Assembly (NCBI GenBank): GCA_036008325.1
Contig: DASYNW010000092.1
Span: 1-31,086, forward strand
Direction: 5' to 3'
Length of the DNA: 31,086 nt
DNA from: AP-15 sp036008325
GTDB taxonomy: Bacteria > Pseudomonadota > Alphaproteobacteria > ATCC43930 > CGMCC-115725
Each line of letters starts with the position of its first letter. The first letter of the stretch is position 1. This document shows, one piece after another, positions 24,421-31,086 of this stretch. The notes under the pieces are model-generated. The model saw only the letters and a program-made list of their open reading frames with translations, searched no databases and was not told the origin of the DNA. Position numbers and translations under genes: made by a program.

Positions 24421-25893
24421 CTAGGATGGCAGGTCCGGCCGCAATCCCCGATAGAGCGCCAGATACTGGCGGGCGGAGGCCTCCCAGCTGAAGTCTCGGG
24501 TCATCGCCCGGCGCATCAGCCGCCGCCATGAGAAGGGCGCGCCAAACAAGCCGATCGCTTGTTCGATCGCCGCCAACAGCGCCTGCGGGCTCTCGTCGTC
24601 AAAGGTGAACCCGGTCGCGGTCCCGTCCGCCAGGCTCGCTGCGTCGGCGCCGACGACCGTATCGGCGAGCCCGCCGACCCGGTGGACCAGAGGCAGGCTG
24701 CCATAGCACAGCGCATAGAGCTGGGTGAGGCCGCACGGCTCGAAGCGCGACGGCATGACCACGATATCGGCGCCGCCGATGATCAGATGCGACAGCGCCT
24801 CGTCATACCCGAGCTCGACCGCGACTGCGCCCTGATGCGCTTGCGTGATCGTCGCAAAGCCGCGTTCGAGATCGGCGTCGCCGGAGCCGAGCAGGGCGAG
24901 CTGCCCGCCCATTGCCACCAGCTGCGGCGCGACGGCGAGTAGCAGATCGAGGCCCTTTTGCGGGGTCAGCCGGCTCACCGCTCCGAACAAGGGCGCGCCT
25001 TCGCGCTGGTCCAGCCCCAGGCGGCGCTGCAGCGCCGCTTTGGCTGCGGGCTTGCCGGCCGCCGGATCGCCCGCGCCGTAAGCCTGCGGCAGGTTCGGAT
25101 CGTGCCGCGGGTCCCACACTTGCCGATCGACCCCGTTCAAGATCCCGGTCAAGACGCCGGCGCGGCTGCGCAGCAAGCCGTCGAGGCCCCAGGCGAAATC
25201 CGGGGTCTGAATCTCGCGTGCATAGGTCGGGCTGACCGTGGTCAGGCGGTCGGCGTAAAATAGGCCGGACTTGATGAATGAAACCTGTCCGTAAAACTCG
25301 ACACCGTCCACCGCAAAAAATCCGGCCGGCAACCCGAGCTCCGGGAAAGTATCGGGCGCAAACAGCCCGCGATAGGCAATGTTGTGGATCGTGAACAGGC
25401 AGGGCGCCGGGCGATCGGCCGGCGAGGCTACGGCGAGATAAGCCGGCGCCAGACCGGCGTGCCAATCGTGGCAATGCAGGATGTCCGGTCGCCAGCGGCG
25501 ATCGGCGCCGCGGGCGAGCGCCGCCGCGATCCAGCCGAACAGCCCGAAGCGGCGGTGATTGTCGGGCCAATCCCTGCCGTCCGGACCCGCATAGGGGTTG
25601 CCGGGCCGGTCGTAAAATGGCGGGTGGTCGACGAGATAGGCGAATTGCCCGCTGCCGGGCAGGCGGGCCAGACCCACCCGCACCCGCTCCGGCGCGAACG
25701 GCGTCGCCAGCCGGGCGACATCGGCGATCTCGGGGAAGGCGTCGAGAAACCCGGAAAATCCCGGCAGCAGCAAGCGGATTTCGACGCCGAGCGCGTTCAA
25801 CGCCGGGGGCAGCGCCGCGGCGACATCGCCGAGCCCGCCCGACTTGACCCAGGGATAAAGTTCGGCGCTGACATGGAGGACGCGCATCGCCAT
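24421..25893 (-). CDS. glgA: Glycogen synthase (ADP-glucose dependent)
   Basis: 490 residues, the usual size of bacterial GlgA, a GT5 enzyme that extends alpha-1,4-glucan from ADP-glucose in the cytoplasm. The ADP-glucose loop KSGGLGDV is at residues 17-24. The C-terminal Rossmann half has AVSRLTPQKGLDLLL and the catalytic E-x7-E type segment SRFEPCGLTQLYALCYGSLPLVHRVGGLADTV. The start is at 25893 (MAMRVL); ATG 25887 gives the commoner MRVLHVSAELYPW opening and is equally possible. It lies 33 bases downstream of a histidine kinase gene on the same strand. No glgB, glgC, glgP or glgX is in the window, so it is separated from the usual glycogen genes. Confidence 0.95.
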   Translation of the reverse strand: MAMRVLHVSAELYPWVKSGGLGDVAAALPPALNALGVEIRLLLPGFSGFLDAFPEIADVARLATPFAPERVRVGLARLPGSGQFAYLVDHPPFYDRPGNPYAGPDGRDWPDNHRRFGLFGWIAAALARGADRRWRPDILHCHDWHAGLAPAYLAVASPADRPAPCLFTIHNIAYRGLFAPDTFPELGLPAGFFAVDGVEFYGQVSFIKSGLFYADRLTTVSPTYAREIQTPDFAWGLDGLLRSRAGVLTGILNGVDRQVWDPRHDPNLPQAYGAGDPAAGKPAAKAALQRRLGLDQREGAPLFGAVSRLTPQKGLDLLLAVAPQLVAMGGQLALLGSGDADLERGFATITQAHQGAVAVELGYDEALSHLIIGGADIVVMPSRFEPCGLTQLYALCYGSLPLVHRVGGLADTVVGADAASLADGTATGFTFDDESPQALLAAIEQAIGLFGAPFSWRRLMRRAMTRDFSWEASARQYLALYRGLRPDLPS

Positions 25894-25926
25894 CGGCAAA
25901 CTGCCGGCAGGTCGGGTCGGCGGCGA

Positions 25927-27501
25927 CTAGTCGGCGGCGCCGACCGGGATCGGCACGCCCCGGCGCGCCCCGGCGGCGGCGAGCGGTGCCGCCGATCCGG
26001 CCAGCACCCGCCCGGGCGGCAGCTTGACGACCATCCGCGTGCCGCGACCTGGCTTGCTTGCGATCTCGAGGGCGCCGCCGTGCAATTCGGTCAGCCGCCG
26101 GGCGAGCGGCAGCCCGAGGCCGGTGCCCTCGCGGTTGCGGGCGAGGCCGGTGTCGACCTGGCCAAACGGCTCGAGCGCGATCTCGATCTCTGCCGCCGTC
26201 ATGCCCAATCCGGTGTCGCGCACCTCGAATTCGACGCCGCCATCGGCGCCGCGGCGGATGGCGAGGACGACGGCGCCGCCGGGATCGGTGAACTTGATCG
26301 CGTTGTCGAGCAGGTTCAGCAGGATCTGCTTGAGCCTGGTCGAGTCGGCGACCAGCCGCGGCATTGCGTTCTCGACCTGGAGCGTGAGCTTCAGCACGCC
26401 GGCGGCGGCGCGCTCGGCGACCAGGGCGACGCAGGCATCGGCCAAGGCGCGCACCTCGATCGGCGCGTCCTCTTCGAGGTCGAGCTTGCCGGCGTCGATT
26501 TTTGCCAGGTCGAGGATCTCGTTGATGATGTCGAGCAGATGCGATCCGCTCTGGCGGATGTAGCCGACATATTCCTGCTGTCGCTCTTGCAGCGCTCCGG
26601 CGGTGCCCCGCTCCAGCATTTCGGAAAAGCCCAGGATCGCGTTCAGCGGGGTGCGCAGCTCATGGCTCATATTGGCGAGAAACCGCGATTTGGCCAAGCT
26701 CGCCGCCTCCGCTTCGGCGGTGGCCGCGCGTAGCTCGCGCTGGGCCCGCACCTTTGCGCTGATGTCGCGCGCGGTGCCGCGATAGCCGCAGAATTCTCCC
26801 GCCGCGTCGAAAATCGGCTTGCCGCTGACCGAAACCGTCTGCTCGGGATCGTTGCCGACCTTTCTCGTATAGACGAATTCGCGAAACGGCTCGTGCCGCT
26901 CCAACGCGGCCCGGTGATCGCGCCATTTCTCGGGCTCGCTGCCGGCTTCAGCGACGAGCTCCCAGCGGGCGCGGCCGAGGCGGCTCGTCGGATCCTGGCC
27001 GAACGCGCGGATGCGATCGGACAGATAGGTGAAGCGATGCTGCCGGTCGGTTTGCCAATACCAGTCCGATCCGGTCTCGGCAAAATCCGACAGGCGCGCT
27101 TCGCTGTCGCGCCGCGCCGCTTCCGCGCTCTGATACGCTTCCGAACGCCGCCGCAAGGATTGGGCCGCCGCGCCGATCGCCTCGAGCACATCGTCGATCT
27201 CGCCGATGCCGGAGCGGGTTTGCGACGGCGAGGCGCCGGCGTCGAGCGCTCCGGCCGCTCGCGAGAGCAGCCGCGTCGCGCGGATCAGCCGGCCCGCCGC
27301 CCATAATGCTACGCCGCCGCCAGCGATCCGCAAGCCCATGCCGGCAAGGGCAATCTCGGCGATGCTGGCGGCCGCGTTCCGGCCATGCGCGAGGCGCGCC
27401 AGAACCAGGATCGAAGACGCGATCGTCGGCACGACCGGTGCTGCGATCATGACGATCAGCAGCATTCGCAGCGAACCCAGTGACCTTACCGCAAAGCGCA
27501 T
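25927..27501 (-). CDS. Membrane PAS-domain sensor histidine kinase
   Basis: 524 residues. Two hydrophobic segments (about 12-36 and 46-72) are separated by only a short loop, so there is little periplasmic sensor. A PAS domain with PAC follows (about 138-250, SDWYWQTDRQHRFTYLS to CGYRGTARDIS). The HisKA dimer domain has H280 in ANMSHELRTPLNAILGFSEM, and the HATPase has the N box (LLNLLDNAIKFTDPGG), G1 (VRDTGLGM) and G2 (EGTGLGLPLARRL). The protein phosphorylates a response regulator, none of which is nearby. Start ATG 27501 has GGCGG seven bases upstream. It is squeezed between ilvC and glgA on the same strand; a link to carbon or nitrogen status is possible but unproven. Confidence 0.92.
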   Translation of the reverse strand: MRFAVRSLGSLRMLLIVMIAAPVVPTIASSILVLARLAHGRNAAASIAEIALAGMGLRIAGGGVALWAAGRLIRATRLLSRAAGALDAGASPSQTRSGIGEIDDVLEAIGAAAQSLRRRSEAYQSAEAARRDSEARLSDFAETGSDWYWQTDRQHRFTYLSDRIRAFGQDPTSRLGRARWELVAEAGSEPEKWRDHRAALERHEPFREFVYTRKVGNDPEQTVSVSGKPIFDAAGEFCGYRGTARDISAKVRAQRELRAATAEAEAASLAKSRFLANMSHELRTPLNAILGFSEMLERGTAGALQERQQEYVGYIRQSGSHLLDIINEILDLAKIDAGKLDLEEDAPIEVRALADACVALVAERAAAGVLKLTLQVENAMPRLVADSTRLKQILLNLLDNAIKFTDPGGAVVLAIRRGADGGVEFEVRDTGLGMTAAEIEIALEPFGQVDTGLARNREGTGLGLPLARRLTELHGGALEIASKPGRGTRMVVKLPPGRVLAGSAAPLAAAGARRGVPIPVGAAD

Positions 27502-27609
27502 TGCCGGACCGCCTTCCACCCGGCATGCAATCTTGAATTGGTTTATTTTTGGTAAGCGCGGTCACCGCTCCTGCGAGCCAGCCGCCGCCGCACCGGCAAC
27601 TGGCGAGCC

Positions 27610-28629
27610 TTAGTTGCGGGTCTTGTCGACGAGGCGGTTTTCGCTGATCCACGGCATCATTGCGCGCAGTCTTTCGCCGACCTTCTCGATCTCGTGCTCG
27701 GCGGCACGCCGGCGCAACGCCTTGAAGCTCGGCTGGCCGGCGGTGTTTTCGAGCACCCATTCGCGCGCGAAGCGGCCGGATTGGATGTCGCCGAGGATCT
27801 TTTTCATCTCGGCGCGCACATGCTCGTCGATGACCCTGGGACCGCGCGAATAGTCGCCGTATTCAGCGGTGTTCGACACCGAATAGCGCATGTTGGCGAT
27901 GCCGCCCTCATAGATCAGATCGACGATCAGCTTGACCTCGTGGCAGCATTCGAAATAGGCCATCTCGGGCGCATAGCCGGCCTCGACCAGGGTCTCGAAC
28001 CCGGCCAGGATCAAGGAAGTCAGCCCGCCGCACAGCACCGACTGCTCGCCGAAGAGATCGGTCTCGCATTCCTCGCGAAAGGTCGTCTCGATCACCCCGG
28101 CGCGGCCGCCACCAATCGCCGAGGCGTAGCTGAGCGCCAATTCGAGCGCGTTGCCGGACGGGTTCTGCTCGACTGCGACCAGGCACGGGACCCCCCCGCC
28201 GCGCAGATATTCCGAGCGCACGGTGTGGCCCGGCCCCTTGGGCGCGATCATGAACACGTCCATGTCGGGGCGCGGCTCGATCAACCGGAAATGGATGCTG
28301 AGCCCGTGCGCGACGGCAAGTGCTGTGCCCTCACGCATGTTGCCGCGCAAATCGCCCGCATAGAGCTGAGCCTGCAATTCGTCGGGGGCCAGCACCATGA
28401 CGATGTCGGCCCATTTCGCCGCTTCCGAGGGGGTCACGACCTTGAGCCCCGCGGTTTCAGCCTTCGGCGCCGAGGCCGAGCCCGGGCGCAAGGCCACGAC
28501 CACATCCTTGACCCCGCTGTCGCGCAGATTGTTGGCGTGCGCATGGCCCTGGCTGCCATAGCCGATGACCGCGACCTTCTTCGATTTGACCAGGTTCACA
28601 TCCGCATCGCGGTCGTAATAAACTCGCAT
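27610..28629 (-). CDS. ilvC: Ketol-acid reductoisomerase (class I)
   Basis: 339 residues, exactly the short class I form. It isomerises and reduces acetolactate or acetohydroxybutyrate with NADPH and Mg2+, the second common step of valine, leucine and isoleucine synthesis. The Rossmann loop is GYGSQGHAHANNLRDSG (from residue 23), followed by R48 and S51/S53 that fit NADPH use. Metal and catalytic residues are H108, D191 and E195 (TDLFGEQ), E227 and E231 (YFECCHEVK), and S252 (SVSNTAEYG). The ATG at 28629 has GGGAG seven bases upstream; the ATG two codons earlier would be too close to it. It follows ilvN by 168 bases on the same strand. Confidence 0.98.
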   Translation of the reverse strand: MRVYYDRDADVNLVKSKKVAVIGYGSQGHAHANNLRDSGVKDVVVALRPGSASAPKAETAGLKVVTPSEAAKWADIVMVLAPDELQAQLYAGDLRGNMREGTALAVAHGLSIHFRLIEPRPDMDVFMIAPKGPGHTVRSEYLRGGGVPCLVAVEQNPSGNALELALSYASAIGGGRAGVIETTFREECETDLFGEQSVLCGGLTSLILAGFETLVEAGYAPEMAYFECCHEVKLIVDLIYEGGIANMRYSVSNTAEYGDYSRGPRVIDEHVRAEMKKILGDIQSGRFAREWVLENTAGQPSFKALRRRAAEHEIEKVGERLRAMMPWISENRLVDKTRN

Positions 28630-28797
28630 GGCCATTCTCCCTCTTTTCACTATTCACCACAGTGGCGGTGAGGTGGTGAGAGAAGAAATCCTCCACAGGT
28701 CTCGAAGGCGCGGCAGCATTTTATTTTGCGGCGCTTCGCACCCGGTTGCATGACCGATGCGCCCGGTCTGCGAAAGACCTTTCTCCTCCTCAACGCC

Positions 28798-29322
28798 TCA
28801 CTGTCTCACTGGTGAAAATTCAAAACCGCCCGCCCCGCGGGCGATCGCGACGGCGCCGGTGCGCGAGATCTCGACCAGCCCGAGCGGCTCCATCAGCGCG
28901 ACGAAGGCGTTGAGCTTCTCGGCCGAGCCGGTCATCTCGAAGACAAAGCTGTCGGTCGTCGAATCGACGACGCGGGCGCGGAAAATATCGGCCAGGCGCA
29001 ACGATTCGATGCGCGCTTCGCCTCTGCCGGCGACCTTGACCAGCATCATCTCGCGCTCGACGAACGGCCCCTCGTCGGTCAGGTCGTGAACCTGGTGGAC
29101 GGGCACGAGCCGCGAGAGCTGCGCCTTGATCTGCTCGATGATCATACGCGTGCCGGAGGTCACGATGGTGATCCGCGACAGGCGGTTGCGGCGGTCGACC
29201 TCGGCGACGGTCAGGCTCTCGATGTTGTAGCCGCGCCCGGAAAACAACCCGACGACGCGGGCGAGGATGCCCGGCTCGTTGTCGACCAGCACGGCGATCG
29301 TATGGCGCTCGATGTCGGCCAT
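28798..29322 (-). CDS. ilvN: Acetolactate synthase small (regulatory) subunit
   Basis: 174 residues. An N-terminal ACT domain (about 6-80; HTIAVLVDNEPGILARVVGLFSGRGYNIESLTV) binds valine for feedback inhibition, and a C-terminal ALS small-subunit domain (about 85-165) completes it. It activates and regulates the large subunit encoded 184 bases upstream. The length is typical for this subunit in alphaproteobacteria; it is also called ilvH. The ATG is at 29322. The space before it carries a long inverted repeat, so coupling to ilvB is not direct. Confidence 0.97.
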   Translation of the reverse strand: MADIERHTIAVLVDNEPGILARVVGLFSGRGYNIESLTVAEVDRRNRLSRITIVTSGTRMIIEQIKAQLSRLVPVHQVHDLTDEGPFVEREMMLVKVAGRGEARIESLRLADIFRARVVDSTTDSFVFEMTGSAEKLNAFVALMEPLGLVEISRTGAVAIARGAGGFEFSPVRQ

Positions 29323-29335
29323 CGTATTACGAGTC

Positions 29336-29480
29336 CGTCATTCCGGGGCGCCGCGCAGCGGTGAGCCCGGAACCCATGAACACGGCCCTGACCGATATTG
29401 CACGACCGACAGTGCGCATTTTCTCACGGTCGGTGTTCATAGGTTCCGGACCCGGCCCTGCGGACCGTTCCGGAATGACG
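29336..29480. repeat. 145-bp imperfect inverted repeat (REP/MITE-like) between ilvB and ilvN
   Basis: The arms begin CGTCATTCCGG (29336-29346) and end CCGGAATGACG (29470-29480), a perfect 11-bp terminal match. Inside, CCGGAACC-C-ATGAACAC on the left (from about 29368) pairs with GTGTTCAT-A-GGTTCCGG on the right (to about 29450), and further in GACCG pairs with CGGTC. The whole would fold into one long hairpin with a loop of about 35 bases. The TCATTCCGGGGCGC...AGCCCGGAA pattern resembles intergenic palindromes I recall from alphaproteobacterial genomes. No transposase is present; it may be a non-autonomous element or a REP pair. Confidence 0.85.
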
Positions 29481-29506
29481 ATCGGCGTTCCATCGACGAT
29501 CCGTGC

Positions 29507-31086
29507 TCATACCAGCACCATGCCTTCTTCGGAGACCGGCTTTTGGGCCTCGTCCTCTGGGCCGAGCAGCATCTCGTTGTGCGCGGCGCCGGACGGGATC
29601 ATCGGAAAGCAGTTTTCGGCCCGGTCGACGGCGACGTCGAGGATCGCGGCACCCGGCGTCTCCAGCATCCAGGCGATCGCGTCGTCGAGCTCGGCCGGGT
29701 TTTCCACCCGCCGCCCCGAGGCGCCAAAGGCGTCGGCCAATTTGACGAAATCGGGAAGGGCCGCGGTATAGCTCTCGGAATAGCGGCCGCCATGGAGCAA
29801 TTCCTGCCACTGGCGCACCATGCCCATATACTGGTTGTTCAAGATGAATACTTTGACCGGCAGGCGGTACTGGGCGACGGTCGACATTTCCTGGATGTTC
29901 ATCAGGATCGAAGCCTCGCCGGCGACGTCGATGACCAGCGCCTCGGGGTGCGCGATCTGCACGCCGACCGCCGCCGGCAGGCCGTAGCCCATGGTGCCGA
30001 GCCCGCCCGAAGTCATCCAGTGATATGGCTCGTCGAATTTCAGGAATTGCGCCGCCCACATCTGGTGCTGGCCGACCTCGGTGGTGATGTAGAGGTCGCG
30101 CCCGCCGGTCTGCGCGTAGAGCCGTTCGAGTGCATATTGCGGCTTGATCAGATCGCGGCGGCCCTTGTCGTAGCGGAGGCAGTCGCGGGCGCGCCAGCCC
30201 TCGATCGTGCGCCACCATTCCTGGCGCGCGGCCCCGTGCCTGCCGGCCGATCCCTTCGCGGCGGCGAGCAGCGCGGTCATCGCCTGGCCGGCGTCGCCGA
30301 GGATCGGCAGGTCGACCCGCACGTTCTTGTTGATCGAAGACGGATCGATGTCGATGTGGATCTTTTTCGAGCCGGGCGAAAAGGCGTTCAAGCGCCCGGT
30401 CACCCGGTCGTCGAAGCGCGACCCGACGGCGATCATCAAATCGCAGCCATGCATCGCCAGATTGGCCTCGTAGGTGCCGTGCATGCCGACCATGCCGAGA
30501 AAATGCGGGTCGCTCGCCGGGAATGCGCCGAGCCCCATCAAGGTCAGGGTGCAGGGCGCGTCGATGGCGCGCACCAGCTCGGTAAAGCCGGCGCAGGCCT
30601 CGGGGCCGGAATTGATCAGCCCGCCGCCGCCGTAGAACAGCGGCCGCTTGGCTGCGGCGATCATCCGGGCCGCCTCGGCGATGCGCGCCGGGTCGGGCGC
30701 CAGCTGCGGGCGGTAGCTCTTGTGCCGCCCGTCCTGGGGCAGGCTGTAGGAGCCGAGCGCGAACAGGATGTCCTTCGGCAGATCGACCACCACCGGCCCC
30801 GGCCGGCCGCTCCTGGCGACGTAGAACGCCTCGTGCAGGGTGCGCGCCAGCTCGCCCACGTCCTTGACCAGGTAATTGTGCTTGGTGCAGGGCCGGGTGA
30901 TGCCGGTCGTGTCGGCCTCCTGAAATGCGTCATTGCCGATCAGATGGGTCGGCACCTGACCGGTCAGGCAGACGATCGGCACCGAATCCATCAGCGCGTC
31001 GGTCAGCCCGGTGACCGCGTTGGTCGCCCCCGGGCCGCTCGTCACCAGGACCACCCCAACCCGCCCGGTCGATCGGGCATAGCCTT
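29507..31086 (-). CDS. ilvB: Acetolactate synthase large subunit (N-terminus outside window)
   Basis: 525 residues are present; about the first 70-75 lie beyond the window edge. The enzyme is a thiamine-diphosphate and FAD-dependent synthase that joins two pyruvates, or pyruvate and 2-oxobutyrate, in the first common step of branched-chain amino acid synthesis. The visible N-terminal part (GYARSTGRVGVVLVTSGPGATNAVTGLTDA) is the end of the pyrimidine-binding domain. A central FAD-associated domain includes VGSRFDDRVTGRL. The C-terminal ThDP domain has VAGEASILMNIQEM and FILNNQYMGMVRQWQELLHGGRYSESY. The Mg-binding GDG-type aspartate is Glu here (AGEAS), which I believe occurs in relatives. It is the first gene of the ilvB-ilvN-ilvC run; also called ilvI or ilvG in some species. 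Confidence 0.97.
   Translation of the reverse strand, partial: GYARSTGRVGVVLVTSGPGATNAVTGLTDALMDSVPIVCLTGQVPTHLIGNDAFQEADTTGITRPCTKHNYLVKDVGELARTLHEAFYVARSGRPGPVVVDLPKDILFALGSYSLPQDGRHKSYRPQLAPDPARIAEAARMIAAAKRPLFYGGGGLINSGPEACAGFTELVRAIDAPCTLTLMGLGAFPASDPHFLGMVGMHGTYEANLAMHGCDLMIAVGSRFDDRVTGRLNAFSPGSKKIHIDIDPSSINKNVRVDLPILGDAGQAMTALLAAAKGSAGRHGAARQEWWRTIEGWRARDCLRYDKGRRDLIKPQYALERLYAQTGGRDLYITTEVGQHQMWAAQFLKFDEPYHWMTSGGLGTMGYGLPAAVGVQIAHPEALVIDVAGEASILMNIQEMSTVAQYRLPVKVFILNNQYMGMVRQWQELLHGGRYSESYTAALPDFVKLADAFGASGRRVENPAELDDAIAWMLETPGAAILDVAVDRAENCFPMIPSGAAHNEMLLGPEDEAQKPVSEEGMVLV

Noticed and set aside
28765..28779. GGTCT/AGACC hairpin after ilvN as a terminator
   Set aside because: The stem is only 5 bp, and the T-rich side is on the plus strand, opposite to the ilv genes.
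1..31086. Mobile element, prophage, toxin-antitoxin or defence island
   Set aside because: No transposase, integrase, att-like direct repeats, phage genes or known defence domains were seen; codon use looks uniform across the genes.

Overview
The window is a dense, high-GC chromosomal segment from an alphaproteobacterium. That follows from the RNase E with a long insertion in its S1 domain, the rne / penicillin-binding protein 1A / prfB neighbourhood, and the style of the ilvB-ilvN-ilvC run. A member of Rhodospirillales or Acetobacterales seems likely, but this is inference from sequence style, not a search. I see no tRNA, rRNA, CRISPR array, insertion sequence or phage gene. The content is mainly metabolic and housekeeping, with a few accessory genes.

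Layout. Positions 1-4105 (minus strand): an atypical SDR oxidoreductase, a ketopantoate-reductase-like protein, malate synthase A (aceB) and the first codons of a class II DNA photolyase that overlaps the aceB stop. Positions 4331-6378 (plus): an exported TPR protein whose stop overlaps the GTG start of a Tat-type GH10 xylanase. Positions 6409-8844 (minus): a TonB-dependent receptor. Positions 8990-9631 (plus): a zeta-class GST, probably maleylacetoacetate isomerase. Positions 9678-15291 (minus): rne, an M48 metalloprotease with TPRs, and a DsbA-like thiol oxidoreductase, all exported except RNase E.

Positions 15292-15788 are a gene-free divergent region holding the presumed rne leader and an mrcA promoter candidate. 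Positions 15789-19664 (plus): penicillin-binding protein 1A and prfB; prfB carries a textbook programmed +1 frameshift. Positions 19785-24395 (plus): a tight cluster of a heparinase II/III-like protein, a Bcr/CflA-type MFS exporter and an unrecognised 396-residue protein. Positions 24421-31086 (minus): ilvB (cut by the window edge), ilvN, ilvC, a PAS histidine kinase and glycogen synthase. A 145-bp imperfect inverted repeat lies between ilvB and ilvN.

How the genes work together: ilvB, ilvN and ilvC give the first two steps of branched-chain amino acid synthesis. AceB serves the glyoxylate shunt. RNase E, RF2 and PBP1A are core RNA-decay, translation-termination and cell-wall functions. The least explained parts are the heparinase-MFS-unknown trio, the altered SxN motif of PBP1A, and the inverted repeat inside the ilv operon. 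No strong case for a wholly new defence or mobile system was found.
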